DNA from: Nonomuraea cypriaca
GTDB taxonomy: Bacteria; Actinomycetota; Actinomycetes; Streptosporangiales; Streptosporangiaceae
DNA length: 41,427 nt
Reading direction: 5' to 3'
NCBI RefSeq assembly: GCF_015645445.1
Contig: NZ_JADOGI010000086.1
Location: 1-41,427, forward strand
Part shown: positions 22,539 to 31,587 of the stretch, in pieces
Numbering within the stretch: position 1 is the stretch's first letter
Layout: the number at the start of each line of letters is the position of its first letter
Made by a program: the position numbers and the translations under genes
The notes under the pieces: generated by a model
What the model saw: the letters and a program-made list of their open reading frames with translations, nothing else
The model's database searches: none
Told to the model about the DNA's origin: nothing

Positions 22539-24083
22539 TCAGCGCGGGATGACGCCGACCCGCCGCGCCCAGGACTCGTATTCGGTGGCCAGTTCGGCGA
22601 CGAGATCGGGGTGGCGTTCGGTGAGGTCGGCCAGTTCGGAGCGGTCGGTGTCCATGTCGTACAGCTCCCATGGCCCCGCGTGCTCGCGGACCAGCTTCCA
22701 CCGTCCGCGGCGTACCGCGGCGTTGCCGAGGTGCTCCCAGAACAGGGGCACGTCCTGGACCGGCGCGCCGCGCAGGGCGGGCAGCATGCTGCGTCCCTCA
22801 GGCGGCGGCACCTCACGCCCCCGGTACTCGCGCGGGTGGTCGACGCCGGCGGCGCCGAGCAGGGTGGGCAGCACGTCGGTGAGCTGGAAGGGCGTCCTGG
22901 CGATCCGACCTCCGGTCAGGCCACCCGCGGGCCAGTGCGCGATGAACGGGGTCGCGATGCCTCCCTCATGGACCCACCGTTTGTAGAGGCGGAACGGGGC
23001 GTTGGACAGGTTGGCCCACGCGGGACCGTAGCTCGCGTAGGTGTCCTCCGGGCCTGGGTCGACGCAGGGGACGTTGCCGACGCGCAGCTCGGCGCCGTCC
23101 CTGGTGGCCGCCGGCATGATGTGGCGCCTGGACCGGAACTCCTCGGGATCACCGAGCGGCAGTATCTCGGCGCAGCCGCCGTTGTCCGACAGGAACACCA
23201 CCAGGGTGTCGTCCGAGACCCCGGACGCCGCCAGCCGGTCGAGGACGCGGCCGATCCCCCGGTCCATCCGCTCGACCTGGGCCGCGTACACCTGCATGCG
23301 ACGCGCCTCCCACGCCTGGTGCGGCGCCGTCGTCCACCGCGGTTGCGCCGGGTCGGGCGCGGACAGTGCCGACTCGGCGCCGAGCTGGCCTTCCGCGTGC
23401 AGCCGGTCGAGCCTGCGGGCGCGGAGTTCGTCCCAGCCCGCGGCGTAGACGCCGTCGTACCCGGCGATGTCCTCCTCGGGCGCGTGCAGCGGCCAGTGCG
23501 GCGCGGTGTAGGCGACATAGGCGAAGAACGGGCGCTCCGCGGCGGCCTCCCTGCCGATGAACTCCACCGCGTGATCGGTGATCGCGTCGGTGTAGAAGAA
23601 CCGGGGATCGCGGGCCTCGGCGCTCGCGTCCGCCTCGCCGCGGTACAGGGTCGCCGGGTCGTAGTAGCTCCCGCATCCGCTGAGCGTCCCGAAGAAGTCG
23701 GCGAATCCCCGCCGGGTGGGCCACGAGCCGGCCGGCTCCCACAGCGGCCCGCTCAGGTGCCACTTGCCCGACATGCCGGTGGCGTACCCGGCGTCCCTGA
23801 GCATCTCGGCGACGGTCACGCAGCGGTCGTCGAGGCTGCCCGGGTACCCTCCGGGCGCGCCGTTGCCGGCCAGGACGCCGATGCCGGTCTGGTGCGGGTG
23901 CGACCCGGTCAGCAGGGACGCGCGCGACGGGCTGCATCTCGCCGTGTTGTAGAACTGCGACAGCCGCACCCCGGACCGTCCGATCCGGTCGAGGTTCGGG
24001 GTGCGGATCTCACCGCCGTAACAGCCGAGGTCCGAGTAACCCAGGTCGTCGGCGAGGATCAGCACGATGTTGGGCGTTCTCAC
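22539..24083 (-). CDS. Type I (formylglycine) sulfatase, cytoplasmic
   Basis: A 514-residue alkaline-phosphatase-fold sulfatase. ILADDLGYSDLG (10-21) supplies the metal-binding Asp pair, CSPSR (50-54) is the sulfatase signature whose Cys 50 is converted to formylglycine, and FLSDNGG supplies the late metal ligands. It hydrolyses sulfate esters. There is no signal peptide, so it should act in the cytoplasm on an imported substrate, unlike many secreted arylsulfatases. The modifying enzyme (FGE) is not in the window. The start is GTG 24083, 9 bp after the glucosidase stop. It is the last gene of the LacI/transporter operon. Carbohydrate or aromatic sulfate is equally possible from the sequence alone. 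Confidence 0.93.
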   Translation of the reverse strand: MRTPNIVLILADDLGYSDLGCYGGEIRTPNLDRIGRSGVRLSQFYNTARCSPSRASLLTGSHPHQTGIGVLAGNGAPGGYPGSLDDRCVTVAEMLRDAGYATGMSGKWHLSGPLWEPAGSWPTRRGFADFFGTLSGCGSYYDPATLYRGEADASAEARDPRFFYTDAITDHAVEFIGREAAAERPFFAYVAYTAPHWPLHAPEEDIAGYDGVYAAGWDELRARRLDRLHAEGQLGAESALSAPDPAQPRWTTAPHQAWEARRMQVYAAQVERMDRGIGRVLDRLAASGVSDDTLVVFLSDNGGCAEILPLGDPEEFRSRRHIMPAATRDGAELRVGNVPCVDPGPEDTYASYGPAWANLSNAPFRLYKRWVHEGGIATPFIAHWPAGGLTGGRIARTPFQLTDVLPTLLGAAGVDHPREYRGREVPPPEGRSMLPALRGAPVQDVPLFWEHLGNAAVRRGRWKLVREHAGPWELYDMDTDRSELADLTERHPDLVAELATEYESWARRVGVIPR

Positions 24084-24092
24084 GTCGTGCTC

Positions 24093-25703
24093 TCAATCCC
24101 GCCGACGCAGCCAGGCGGCCGTGTCCGGTCCGAGCGGGCCGGGTGTCGCGTCGAGGGTGTCGCTGCGCAGGAGGGTGACCGAATTCTCGGGCAGCGGCAC
24201 CTCCGTGGGGCCGAGGTTGACGACGCACTCGAAGTCCGGTCCGCGCAGGAAGCGGAGGATCGAGCCGGCTCGGTCCACCCACTCCAGCTCCTGCGGGACC
24301 TCCAGCTTCCCGCGGATCCGCAGCGCCCGCGCCACGAGGTGATAGGTGGAGGCCGGGTCGTCGAGCTGGTTACGCACCGAGAGCCGCTCCCAGCCGGGAG
24401 GCTGCGGAAGCCACGGGTCCGCGGACCCGAACCCCGCGCCGTCCGGCTCCGCCGTCCATGGCAGCGGTACGCGGCAGCCGTCGCGTCCCCGGCGCCGGCC
24501 TCCGGAACGGGTCCAGATCGGATCCTGGAGGCGATCGTCGGGGATGTCCATATGGTCGGGCAGCCCGAGTTCCTCGCCCTGATAGAGGTAGGCGACGCCG
24601 GGCAGCGCCAGCATCAGCAGCAGCGCGGCCCTGGCACGGCGGCGGCCCAGCTCCTCGTCGACCGGGCCCAGCTCGTGACCGGACCTGCCCTGCTGCTTGC
24701 GGGTGTCCGAACGGCCGTAACGGGTCACCGTACGTTCGACGTCATGATTGGACAGGACCCAGGTCGGCGGCGCGCCGGCGAGGGACATCGTGCGGAGCGT
24801 GGAGTCGATCACCGTGAACAGGTCGCCGGCGTCCCAGGCGGACTGCAGGAAGGGGAAGTTGAAGGCGGTGTGGAGCTGGGCCGGCGCGACGTACCTGGCC
24901 AGCCGCTCGGGATCCTGCACCCACGCCTCGGCCACGAAGACCCTGGGCGGGTCGTACGCGTCCGCCACCGCGCGCCAGTCCCGGTAGATCGCGTGCACCT
25001 CGTCGCGGTCCCGGTGCGGATGGTCCGGCACGTTGGTCAGGACGAGCAGGTCTTCCTCCCGGTAGCCCAGATCGGGGTAGCCGGGGTGCTTGATCAGCCC
25101 GGTGGCGACATCGATCCTGAACCCGTCGACCCCGCGGTCGAACCAGAAGCGCAGGATGTCCAGGAACTCCGCGCGGACCTCGGGGTTGGACCAGTTCAGG
25201 TCGGCCTGGCTGGGATCGAACAGGTGCAGGTACCACTGCCCGTCCGGCACCCGGGTCCAGGCCGGGCCGCCGAACGTGCTGCGCCAGTCGTTGGGCACGA
25301 CCTCCCCGTCCAGGAAGTGGTATCTGGCGCGTTCTGGGGAGCCGGGCGGGGAGGCCAGCGCGGCCTGGAACCAGGGGTGTTCGGTGGAGGTGTGGTTCGG
25401 CACGACGTCCAGGATGACCCGCAGGCCATGCTGGTGCGCCTCCGCGATGAGCCGCTCGGCCTCGCGGACATCGCCGTATTCGCGGGCGATGGCGCGATAG
25501 TCGGACACGTCGTAGCCGCCGTCGTTGTTCGGCGACTCGTACCACGGCGTGATCCAGATGGCGTCGACCCCGAGGCCGGCCAGATAGCCCAGGCGAGCGC
25601 GGATCCCGGCGATGTCGCCGAACCCGTCGCCGTCACCGTCCGCGAACGACCGGATGTACACCTGGTAGATCGCCGCGGTACGCCACCACTCGACGTCACT
25701 CAT
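24093..25703 (-). CDS. GH13 alpha-glucosidase (oligo-1,6-glucosidase group)
   Basis: A 536-residue TIM-barrel glycosidase of family GH13. Conserved regions are DVVPNHT (99-105), GFRIDVATG with the nucleophile Asp 198, VFVAEAW with the acid/base Glu 259, and SNHD with Asp 321. It resembles alpha-glucosidases and trehalose-6-phosphate or isomaltose hydrolases. No signal peptide is present, so it would cleave an alpha-glucoside inside the cell. The ATG at 25703 overlaps the stop of the DHDPS-family gene (ATGA). The frame is open upstream but that sequence is the neighbour's. Being sandwiched between an aldolase-type lyase and a sulfatase suggests a mixed or modified glycoside substrate. Confidence 0.93.
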   Translation of the reverse strand: MSDVEWWRTAAIYQVYIRSFADGDGDGFGDIAGIRARLGYLAGLGVDAIWITPWYESPNNDGGYDVSDYRAIAREYGDVREAERLIAEAHQHGLRVILDVVPNHTSTEHPWFQAALASPPGSPERARYHFLDGEVVPNDWRSTFGGPAWTRVPDGQWYLHLFDPSQADLNWSNPEVRAEFLDILRFWFDRGVDGFRIDVATGLIKHPGYPDLGYREEDLLVLTNVPDHPHRDRDEVHAIYRDWRAVADAYDPPRVFVAEAWVQDPERLARYVAPAQLHTAFNFPFLQSAWDAGDLFTVIDSTLRTMSLAGAPPTWVLSNHDVERTVTRYGRSDTRKQQGRSGHELGPVDEELGRRRARAALLLMLALPGVAYLYQGEELGLPDHMDIPDDRLQDPIWTRSGGRRRGRDGCRVPLPWTAEPDGAGFGSADPWLPQPPGWERLSVRNQLDDPASTYHLVARALRIRGKLEVPQELEWVDRAGSILRFLRGPDFECVVNLGPTEVPLPENSVTLLRSDTLDATPGPLGPDTAAWLRRRD

Positions 25704-26608
25704 TCGGCGGCTCCGATCAGTTCCGGCTCGAATCCGGCCAGGAACTCCCGCAGCGCCGCCAGCTCGGCGCCGTCGAGGGTCCGCAGCGGCGGGGCGACCG
25801 CCGCCCGGCACAGACCGCGCAGGGCCAGGGTCGCCTTGATGACCGGGACTCCGGGCCGGACCCGCTGGTGTATCCCGATCAATCGGATGATCCGTTCCTG
25901 TGCCTGGACGGCACGCTCCTGATCGCCGGCGTGGTGGGCGGCGACCAGTTCGAGGGCGACGCGCGGGGCGATGTTGGCGATCCCGGGGGTGAGCCCGTCC
26001 GCGCCCTCGGCCAGCGCGCCGAGCATCTTGCCTTCCGCACCCTGGTTCACCCCGAAGTGCGGCCGGTGGCGTTTGACGTCGAGCCACTGCCGCAGGATGT
26101 CCATGTCGCCCGAGCTGTCCTTGACGCCGACGACATGCTCCATGTCGGCGACGGCCGCGATCGAGCCCGCCGAGAACGGCGGCGCGTAACGGGGGATGTT
26201 GTAGGCGATCACCGGCACGGCCGCCGTCCGGCCGGCTCGGTAGTGTTCGATGATGTCGCGCTCGTCATGGTGGAAATAGCAGGGCGGGCTGAGGGCGACC
26301 GCGTCGCACCCGGCCTCCGCGGCGAGCTCGGCCCGCCGCAGCGATTCCCGGGTGCCGGCGGCCGAGACGTTGACGACGACCGCGCCGTCCGGCACCAGCG
26401 TCCGCCAGAGGCCGACGGCGTCGCCGAGGAACGCGCCGATCTCCGCCGTCTGGTGCATCGGCCCTTCGCCGTTCGTGCCCAGCAGCATGATCTTCGTGAT
26501 GCCCGCGGCGGCGAGCGCGCCGAAGTAGCGCGGGCCGGCCGCGAGGTCGGGCCGGCCGCTCTCGTCGATCGGGGTCACGGCGGGCACGATCACCCCTGAT
26601 ACGGACAT
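25700..26608 (-). CDS. DHDPS/N-acetylneuraminate-lyase-family aldolase or dehydratase
   Basis: A 302-residue class I aldolase-fold protein. GTNGEG (44-49) matches the GTTGE loop, Tyr 136 is in IAYNIP, and the Schiff-base Lys 163 is in VVGVKDSSGD. The residues after Tyr (YNIPRYAPPF) differ from the YNVPGRT of dihydrodipicolinate synthase, whose Arg binds the substrate carboxylate, so lysine biosynthesis is unlikely. Family members act on N-acetylneuraminate, 2-keto-3-deoxy-gluconate or -glucarate. In this operon a 2-keto-3-deoxy sugar acid is a reasonable but unproved substrate. It begins at ATG 26608, overlapping the oxidoreductase stop by one base (TGATG). Confidence 0.87.
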   Translation of the reverse strand: MSVSGVIVPAVTPIDESGRPDLAAGPRYFGALAAAGITKIMLLGTNGEGPMHQTAEIGAFLGDAVGLWRTLVPDGAVVVNVSAAGTRESLRRAELAAEAGCDAVALSPPCYFHHDERDIIEHYRAGRTAAVPVIAYNIPRYAPPFSAGSIAAVADMEHVVGVKDSSGDMDILRQWLDVKRHRPHFGVNQGAEGKMLGALAEGADGLTPGIANIAPRVALELVAAHHAGDQERAVQAQERIIRLIGIHQRVRPGVPVIKATLALRGLCRAAVAPPLRTLDGAELAALREFLAGFEPELIGAAE

Positions 26609-28239
26609 CAGTACCCCCGGATCTCTGGCCAGGCCAACTCGACGCCGTCGGCTTTCAGCGCGCTCTGGAACGCCCGCAGGTGTCCTTCCTTGCGCCGGAC
26701 GTCATGCGGCTCCACCGTCTCCCCCAGGCAGTAGGCCACCAGCGAGCCGGCGGCCTCGCCGATGTTCCACTCCACCGGGTGCAGCCGGTAGCAGCCGTTG
26801 GTGATGTGGGTGGTGCCGATGTTCTTGCCGGCCGGCAGCAGGTTCCGCATCCGTACGGGCAGCAGGGCGCCGAGCGGGATCTGGAACGGGCTGCTGGCGA
26901 CGTCGATGTAGTTGTCGCCGCCGGTCGAGGGATGCAGGTCGATCCGGTACATGCCGATCCCGACCGAATCGTCGTACGAGACCGCGCCCGCCGTACCCCG
27001 AACGGCGAGAGAGAGGTCCTGTTCGACGACCGTGTACTCGGCCTTGATCCGCCTGGACTCGCGGATGTACGGCGCGGCGGCGAATCCGTCGACGGTGTCC
27101 ATGACATCCGGCCGCAGCCGCAGCCCCGGCCAGCCGCGACCGCCGTCCGGCCGCGGCGCCTCGGTCTGCAGCCAGTAGAGCATGCTCGCGGAGAGCTCAC
27201 GCGCGCCGGCGAGATGGCGCGCCTTCTCCTCCTCGCTCACTCCGATGATCGGCCCCGCCACGTAGTCGATCATCGGCCAGTTCACCAGGGTGACGTCGCT
27301 GGTCACGAAGCCGGGCTCGTACTGTTCGCGGGCGACGGCCCGGCGGAACTCCCACAGTTCGCGGTCCCCGGGGTCCTCGCTCTGGTCGGCGAGCACGGGC
27401 CCGGACCGGATGTTCGGGGTGAACGTCCGCGTCAGCGGCTCCCTCGTCCGCGGGTCCGGGGCGGTCAGCCCGACCTGCGGCCCCGGCCAGTAGCCTGGGC
27501 GGTACGCCCGCCAGTGGTCGTAGTTCGCCGGCCGGTCGATCACGTGGTCCTCCCCCTCCCGATGATCGACGGCGAACACCCAGGAGAACGCCTGCATGTT
27601 GCCGGGCTGCGCCACCTCGGGCGCGCTCGGCTCACCGGTCTCGTGCCGCGACTCGAACCCGGTGACATGCTCCGCACCGGCGAGCGGCAACACGTCCCCG
27701 AGCTCGGTGGCGTCCAGATAGTACGGGCTCACGACGTGCACCAGCCCGGCGTCACCGCGGTCCACCGTGACACTGCGGACCCGGTCGCCGTCGGTCTCCG
27801 CCGCCACCGGCAGCGCACCGAGCAGGATCCGCAGCCGGCCACTGCTCAGGTAGGGGTCGATCATCGCGCGGAGCACCGCGCCACTGACCCGCGGCTCATG
27901 GCACAGCGCACCGACCCTGCCCAGCCCGGGATTCAGGTGTGGCTCACTCCTGGCCGCCACGGTGAGCGGATACCAGGTCCGGTAGTGGTCGCGGACCGCG
28001 GACCGGTACCGGCGGTAGGAGGCGGTGCAACCGAACTGCTCGATCCACCTGTGCTCGTCCGGGGGCACGCCCTGACTGGTGAACTGCCCGCCGATGCGGT
28101 CGCCTTCCTCGGTCAGCACCACCCGCAGCCCGTGCCGCAGAGCTGCTAGTGCGGCGGCGACTCCGCCGACTCCGCCGCCGATGATGGCCAGATCCACGTC
28201 AGTGATCCGCGATTCCAAAGTGGTTCCGTCCTGTTGCAT
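26608..28239 (-). CDS. FAD-dependent oxidoreductase (FAD_oxidored, PF12831-like)
   Basis: A 543-residue flavoprotein. The N-terminal Rossmann motif GGGVGG (21-26) is followed by the Glu of VVLTEEGDRIGGQFTSQGVPPDEH. The C-terminal region around LPAGKNIGTTHITNGCYRLHPVEWNIGEAAG is typical of a broad family found in polysaccharide-utilisation loci, whose reactions are largely undefined. It might oxidise a sugar hydroxyl before the lyase step. There is no signal peptide. The ATG at 28239 lies 6 bp after the ATPase stop and has a poor ribosome-binding site; a GTG at codon 15, just before the first beta strand, is a possible alternative. Confidence 0.86.
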   Translation of the reverse strand: MQQDGTTLESRITDVDLAIIGGGVGGVAAALAALRHGLRVVLTEEGDRIGGQFTSQGVPPDEHRWIEQFGCTASYRRYRSAVRDHYRTWYPLTVAARSEPHLNPGLGRVGALCHEPRVSGAVLRAMIDPYLSSGRLRILLGALPVAAETDGDRVRSVTVDRGDAGLVHVVSPYYLDATELGDVLPLAGAEHVTGFESRHETGEPSAPEVAQPGNMQAFSWVFAVDHREGEDHVIDRPANYDHWRAYRPGYWPGPQVGLTAPDPRTREPLTRTFTPNIRSGPVLADQSEDPGDRELWEFRRAVAREQYEPGFVTSDVTLVNWPMIDYVAGPIIGVSEEEKARHLAGARELSASMLYWLQTEAPRPDGGRGWPGLRLRPDVMDTVDGFAAAPYIRESRRIKAEYTVVEQDLSLAVRGTAGAVSYDDSVGIGMYRIDLHPSTGGDNYIDVASSPFQIPLGALLPVRMRNLLPAGKNIGTTHITNGCYRLHPVEWNIGEAAGSLVAYCLGETVEPHDVRRKEGHLRAFQSALKADGVELAWPEIRGY

Positions 28240-28245
28240 GTGATT

Positions 28246-29022
28246 TCAGGCGCCCTCTAGGTCGAGGGCGGCGTCGAGAAGTTTCCTGGTGTACGGATGG
28301 CCGGGCCGCTCGAACAGATCGTCGGCGGTCGCGGTCTCGACCAGGCGGCCCTGGTGCATGACCGCCACCCGGTCCGCGATCTGCCTGACCACCCCGAGGT
28401 CGTGGGTGATGAAGAGGATGGCGAGCCCGCGGTCGGCGCGCAGGCCGGCCAGCAGCCGCAGGATCTGGGACTGCACCGAGACGTCGAGCGCCGAGACGGC
28501 TTCGTCGCAGACCAGCAGCCGGGGCCGCAGGGCGAGCGCCCGCGCGATGCTGACCCGCTGGCACTGCCCGCCGGACAGTGCCGTGGGACGGCGGGTGGCG
28601 ACGCCGGCGTCCAGGCCGACGTCGGCGAGCAGCTCGTCGATCGCGGCGTCCCAGGATCGGCCCGCCGGGGCGGCCGAGGGATGGGTCCGCCAGGTCTCGC
28701 CGATGATCGACCGGACGGTCATCCGGGGGTTGAGCGAGGCCGCGGGATCCTGGAAGACCATCTGGATGGCCCGCCGGGTCGCCGGCGACCGCTTCGCCAC
28801 CGGGCCGACCGGAGCCCCGTCGAACAGGACCGCCCCGCCCTGCTGGGCCTGGAGTCCGACGACGCAGCGGGCGACCGTGGTCTTCCCCGAGCCGGACTCC
28901 CCCACGACCGCCAGGGTCTCGTCAGGGCGTACGGCGAAGGAGACGCCGTCGACGGCATTCGGCTTGGCGGCACGCCTGCGGTGGAAGTTGACGACGAGGT
29001 CGCGTACCTCGATCAAGCTCAC
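28246..29022 (-). CDS. Oligopeptide/sugar ABC importer ATPase, DppF-like
   Basis: A 258-residue ATP-binding subunit of the Dpp/Opp transporter type. Motifs are GESGSGKTT (Walker A), LSGGQCQRVSIARAL (signature), LLVCDEAVSALDVSVQSQIL (Walker B and D-loop) and the late HPYTRKLL that marks this family. It is shorter than most DppF proteins because the usual cysteine-rich C-terminal tail is missing; the paired ATPase upstream has that tail. Translation begins at GTG 29022, which overlaps the stop of the upstream ATPase gene (GTGA) and is preceded by GGAGG. With its partner it powers the two permeases of the same operon. Confidence 0.92.
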   Translation of the reverse strand: MSLIEVRDLVVNFHRRRAAKPNAVDGVSFAVRPDETLAVVGESGSGKTTVARCVVGLQAQQGGAVLFDGAPVGPVAKRSPATRRAIQMVFQDPAASLNPRMTVRSIIGETWRTHPSAAPAGRSWDAAIDELLADVGLDAGVATRRPTALSGGQCQRVSIARALALRPRLLVCDEAVSALDVSVQSQILRLLAGLRADRGLAILFITHDLGVVRQIADRVAVMHQGRLVETATADDLFERPGHPYTRKLLDAALDLEGA

Positions 29023-30038
29023 GTCTCCTCCGGAAAGTGACAGGCGACCTGCCGGCCGGCGGCGATCTGGCGCATCTTCGGCACCTCGCTCCCGCACCGG
29101 TCCTGCGCCTTGGCGCACCGGGGATGGAAGGGGCATCCGCTGGGGCGTTCCGCCGGGCTCGCGGGGCTGCCGGGCAGCGGCTCGGCGATGGCCGTCTTGC
29201 TGCGTACGGCCGGGACGCTCACCACGAGCGCCCGCGTGTACGGGTGCGCCGGGCTGTTGAACACCTCGTGGCCGCTGCCGATCTCGCAGATCCGGCCGGC
29301 GTACATGACGACGACCTCGTCCGCCACGTGTGCCATCACTCGCAGGTCGTGGCTGACCAGCAGCATGGCCGTGCCCTCCTCGTCGCGGATGCGCCGCAGC
29401 AGCGCGAGGATGCGGGCCTGCACGGTGACGTCGAGCGCCGTCGTCGGTTCGTCGGCGAGGATGAGCCGCGGCGAGCCCGCGAGTGCCGTCGCCACCATGG
29501 CCCGCTGTCGCAGCCCGCCCGAATACTGGTGCGGGAACTGAGCGTGCCGGGTCTCCGGGTCAGGGATGCCCACCCGGTCGAGCAGGTCGATCACGGTACG
29601 GCGGACCTCCTTGGCGGGCATTCCGCCGCGCCGCAGGATCTCGCCGACCTGCCGGCCGATCGTCTGCGTCGGGTCCAGCGCCGCCTGGGGGTCCTGGAAG
29701 ATCATCGCGATGCCGCGCCCGCGCAGCCGGCGCCGGTCCTGCTCGGGCATGGTGACCAGGTCCTCGCCCTGCCACAGCATCCGGCCGGAGACCGCCGCGC
29801 CGGGCGGCAGGAGGCCGATGACGGCCGTCGCCGTCATCGTCTTGCCGCTGCCCGACTCACCGATCAGGCCGGTGGTCCGGCCCGCCGCGACGGTGAACGA
29901 GACATCGTCCACCACACGGACCGGGCCGTCCTGGCCTGGCAGGTCGATCGACAGGTGCTCGATCCGGAGCAGCGGAGCCTCCTGCGACGGGCGAGGCTCC
30001 GCCGCCGCCGAATCGGTCACTCTCGAAGACTGACTCAT
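29019..30038 (-). CDS. Oligopeptide/sugar ABC importer ATPase, DppD-like
   Basis: A 339-residue ATP-binding subunit. An extended N-terminus (about 22 residues) precedes the domain with GESGSGKTMTA (Walker A), FQDPQAALDP (Q-loop), SGGLRQRAMVATAL (signature) and LILADEPTTALDV (Walker B). The C-terminal HPYTRALVVSVP and GCPFHPRCAKAQDRC form the oligo_HPY tail. It overlaps the lipoprotein stop by ATGA and the next ATPase start by GTGA. The transporter family is named for peptides, but actinobacterial members often import oligosaccharides, and the operon's GH13 and LacI genes favour a saccharide here. Confidence 0.93.
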   Translation of the reverse strand: MSQSSRVTDSAAAEPRPSQEAPLLRIEHLSIDLPGQDGPVRVVDDVSFTVAAGRTTGLIGESGSGKTMTATAVIGLLPPGAAVSGRMLWQGEDLVTMPEQDRRRLRGRGIAMIFQDPQAALDPTQTIGRQVGEILRRGGMPAKEVRRTVIDLLDRVGIPDPETRHAQFPHQYSGGLRQRAMVATALAGSPRLILADEPTTALDVTVQARILALLRRIRDEEGTAMLLVSHDLRVMAHVADEVVVMYAGRICEIGSGHEVFNSPAHPYTRALVVSVPAVRSKTAIAEPLPGSPASPAERPSGCPFHPRCAKAQDRCGSEVPKMRQIAAGRQVACHFPEET

Positions 30039-31558
30039 GATCCAGCGTTGCCGATTCGGATCGTGGAGAAGTCCGGCGTGAGGTCCGGGGGAATGGTGAG
30101 GCCCTGCACGGACTTGTTCCGCACGTACAGGTTCTTCACGAACATGGGGTACATACCGACTGCGTCATCCCAAATGATCTTGTTGGCCTGCGCGTACAGT
30201 TCCTGCCGCTTGGCGGTGTCACTGGTCGAGCCCGCCTCGGCCAGCAGCGCGTCGAGGTCCTTGTTGCAGTAGCCCGTGCGCTTGGCCGCACAGGTGTACA
30301 ACCGGCCGAGGTTGGTCGCCGCGTCGAAGCCGGCGGTGCCGAACTGCTGGATGTTCAGATCCCACTTGAGCGCGAGCAGATCCTGCAGGAAGACGGCGGA
30401 CTCCTTCTGGATCGGCTCGACCTTGACGCCGATCTTCGCCAGGTCGCTCGCCACCGCGTCGGTGAACTGCTGGAACTGCGGCTGGGAGAACTGGAGCCGG
30501 ATCGTCTGGTCGTAGTCGAAGCCGGCCTCGTCCAGCGCCGCCTTGGCCGCGGCCGGGTCGTACGTGACCGGGGTCTGCGGCGCGTAGCCGAGCACGTTGG
30601 GGGTCAGCACCGAGTCCGCCACCGAACCGGTCTCGGGGAACAGCGACTTGATGATGGTGGCGAAGTCGACCGCCTGCCACAGCGCGCGCCGGACGGCGGG
30701 CTCTTCGAGGCCCTTGGCCGAGCTGTTCATCCACATGGTGATGACGCCGTTACCCGCGTCCTTCTCCACCACGAGGTCGGAGCTGCCCTTCAGACCCGGC
30801 AGCTGGTCGTCGGGGACCGCCCACGTCAGGTCCACCTCGCCGGTCTTCAGCGCGGTCATCCGCGCCGCCATCTCCCCGATGCTGCGCAGCTCCAGGCGGT
30901 TCAGCGCCGGCTTGCCGCCCCAGTAGCCGGGGTTGGGGGCGAGCACCAGGCTCTGGCCCGGCGTGAACTGCTGGACGACGAACGGGCCCGAGCCGATCGG
31001 CTTGGCCCAGCCGGCGTTCTGGTGCGCGGCGGGGGTGACATAGAAATTGCCGAGCTTGCCGAGCAACGCGGGATCGGGGTCCTCGGCCGTGATGACGACC
31101 GTGTTCGCGCCGCTCTCCTTCGCCTCGTGGCCGGCGAAGTTGCCGGCCAGCGCGCCCTTGAGCTCCAGGACGCGGTTGAAGGAGGCGACGACGTCGGCGC
31201 TGGTGAGCGGCGTGCCGTCGGAGAACTTGACGTTGTTCCGCAGCGTGAAGGTCCACTCCGTGGCGTCCTCGTTGGGCTGCCACGACTCGGCGAGCACGCC
31301 CTCGAACTCGCCCTTCCCGACCGTGCGGACCAGCGCGCTGAAGATCGCCTTGGCCGCGACCTGGGTGCCGTTGTCCATCGCGGACGCACCGTGCGGGTCG
31401 AGGTTCTCGATCGGGGTCCACACCGCGACGGCCAGCTCCTGCCGCACGTCACCGCCGGCGGGCGAGCCGCCGGTGGTGGTGGTGCAACCGACCAGCCCGA
31501 CGATGGAAACTGTCGCGGCGGCGAGGGCCATCGCACGACGAAGCCGAATCGGCCTCAT
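30035..31558 (-). CDS. Solute-binding lipoprotein, family 5 (DppA-like)
   Basis: A 507-residue extracellular binding protein. The signal peptide (RPIRLRR, then a hydrophobic stretch) ends in a lipobox LVGC with the modified Cys at 25, so the mature protein is anchored to the outer face of the membrane. The SBP_5 fold is indicated by ESWQPNEDATEWTFTLR (about 92-108) and the motif VKFSDGTPLTSADV that follows. It captures the transporter's substrate and delivers it to the permeases. A good AGGAGGG site precedes ATG 31558; ATG at codon 10 would remove the positively charged part of the signal. Unusually, it lies after both permeases instead of first in the operon. Confidence 0.93.
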   Translation of the reverse strand: MRPIRLRRAMALAAATVSIVGLVGCTTTTGGSPAGGDVRQELAVAVWTPIENLDPHGASAMDNGTQVAAKAIFSALVRTVGKGEFEGVLAESWQPNEDATEWTFTLRNNVKFSDGTPLTSADVVASFNRVLELKGALAGNFAGHEAKESGANTVVITAEDPDPALLGKLGNFYVTPAAHQNAGWAKPIGSGPFVVQQFTPGQSLVLAPNPGYWGGKPALNRLELRSIGEMAARMTALKTGEVDLTWAVPDDQLPGLKGSSDLVVEKDAGNGVITMWMNSSAKGLEEPAVRRALWQAVDFATIIKSLFPETGSVADSVLTPNVLGYAPQTPVTYDPAAAKAALDEAGFDYDQTIRLQFSQPQFQQFTDAVASDLAKIGVKVEPIQKESAVFLQDLLALKWDLNIQQFGTAGFDAATNLGRLYTCAAKRTGYCNKDLDALLAEAGSTSDTAKRQELYAQANKIIWDDAVGMYPMFVKNLYVRNKSVQGLTIPPDLTPDFSTIRIGNAGS

Positions 31559-31587
31559 ATAAATCCCTCCTGACATTGGCTGAGCCG

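Noticed and set aside
22611..25922. A 1103-codon open frame on the plus strand across the sulfatase, glucosidase and lyase genes.
   Set aside because: It is antisense to three genes with clear catalytic motifs and its product is low-complexity, Arg/Gly/Val/Asp-rich sequence; in GC-rich DNA such antisense frames stay open by codon bias.
25700..26608. Dihydrodipicolinate synthase of lysine biosynthesis (dapA).
   Set aside because: The substrate-binding Arg context after the active-site Tyr differs and the gene is embedded in a carbohydrate operon.
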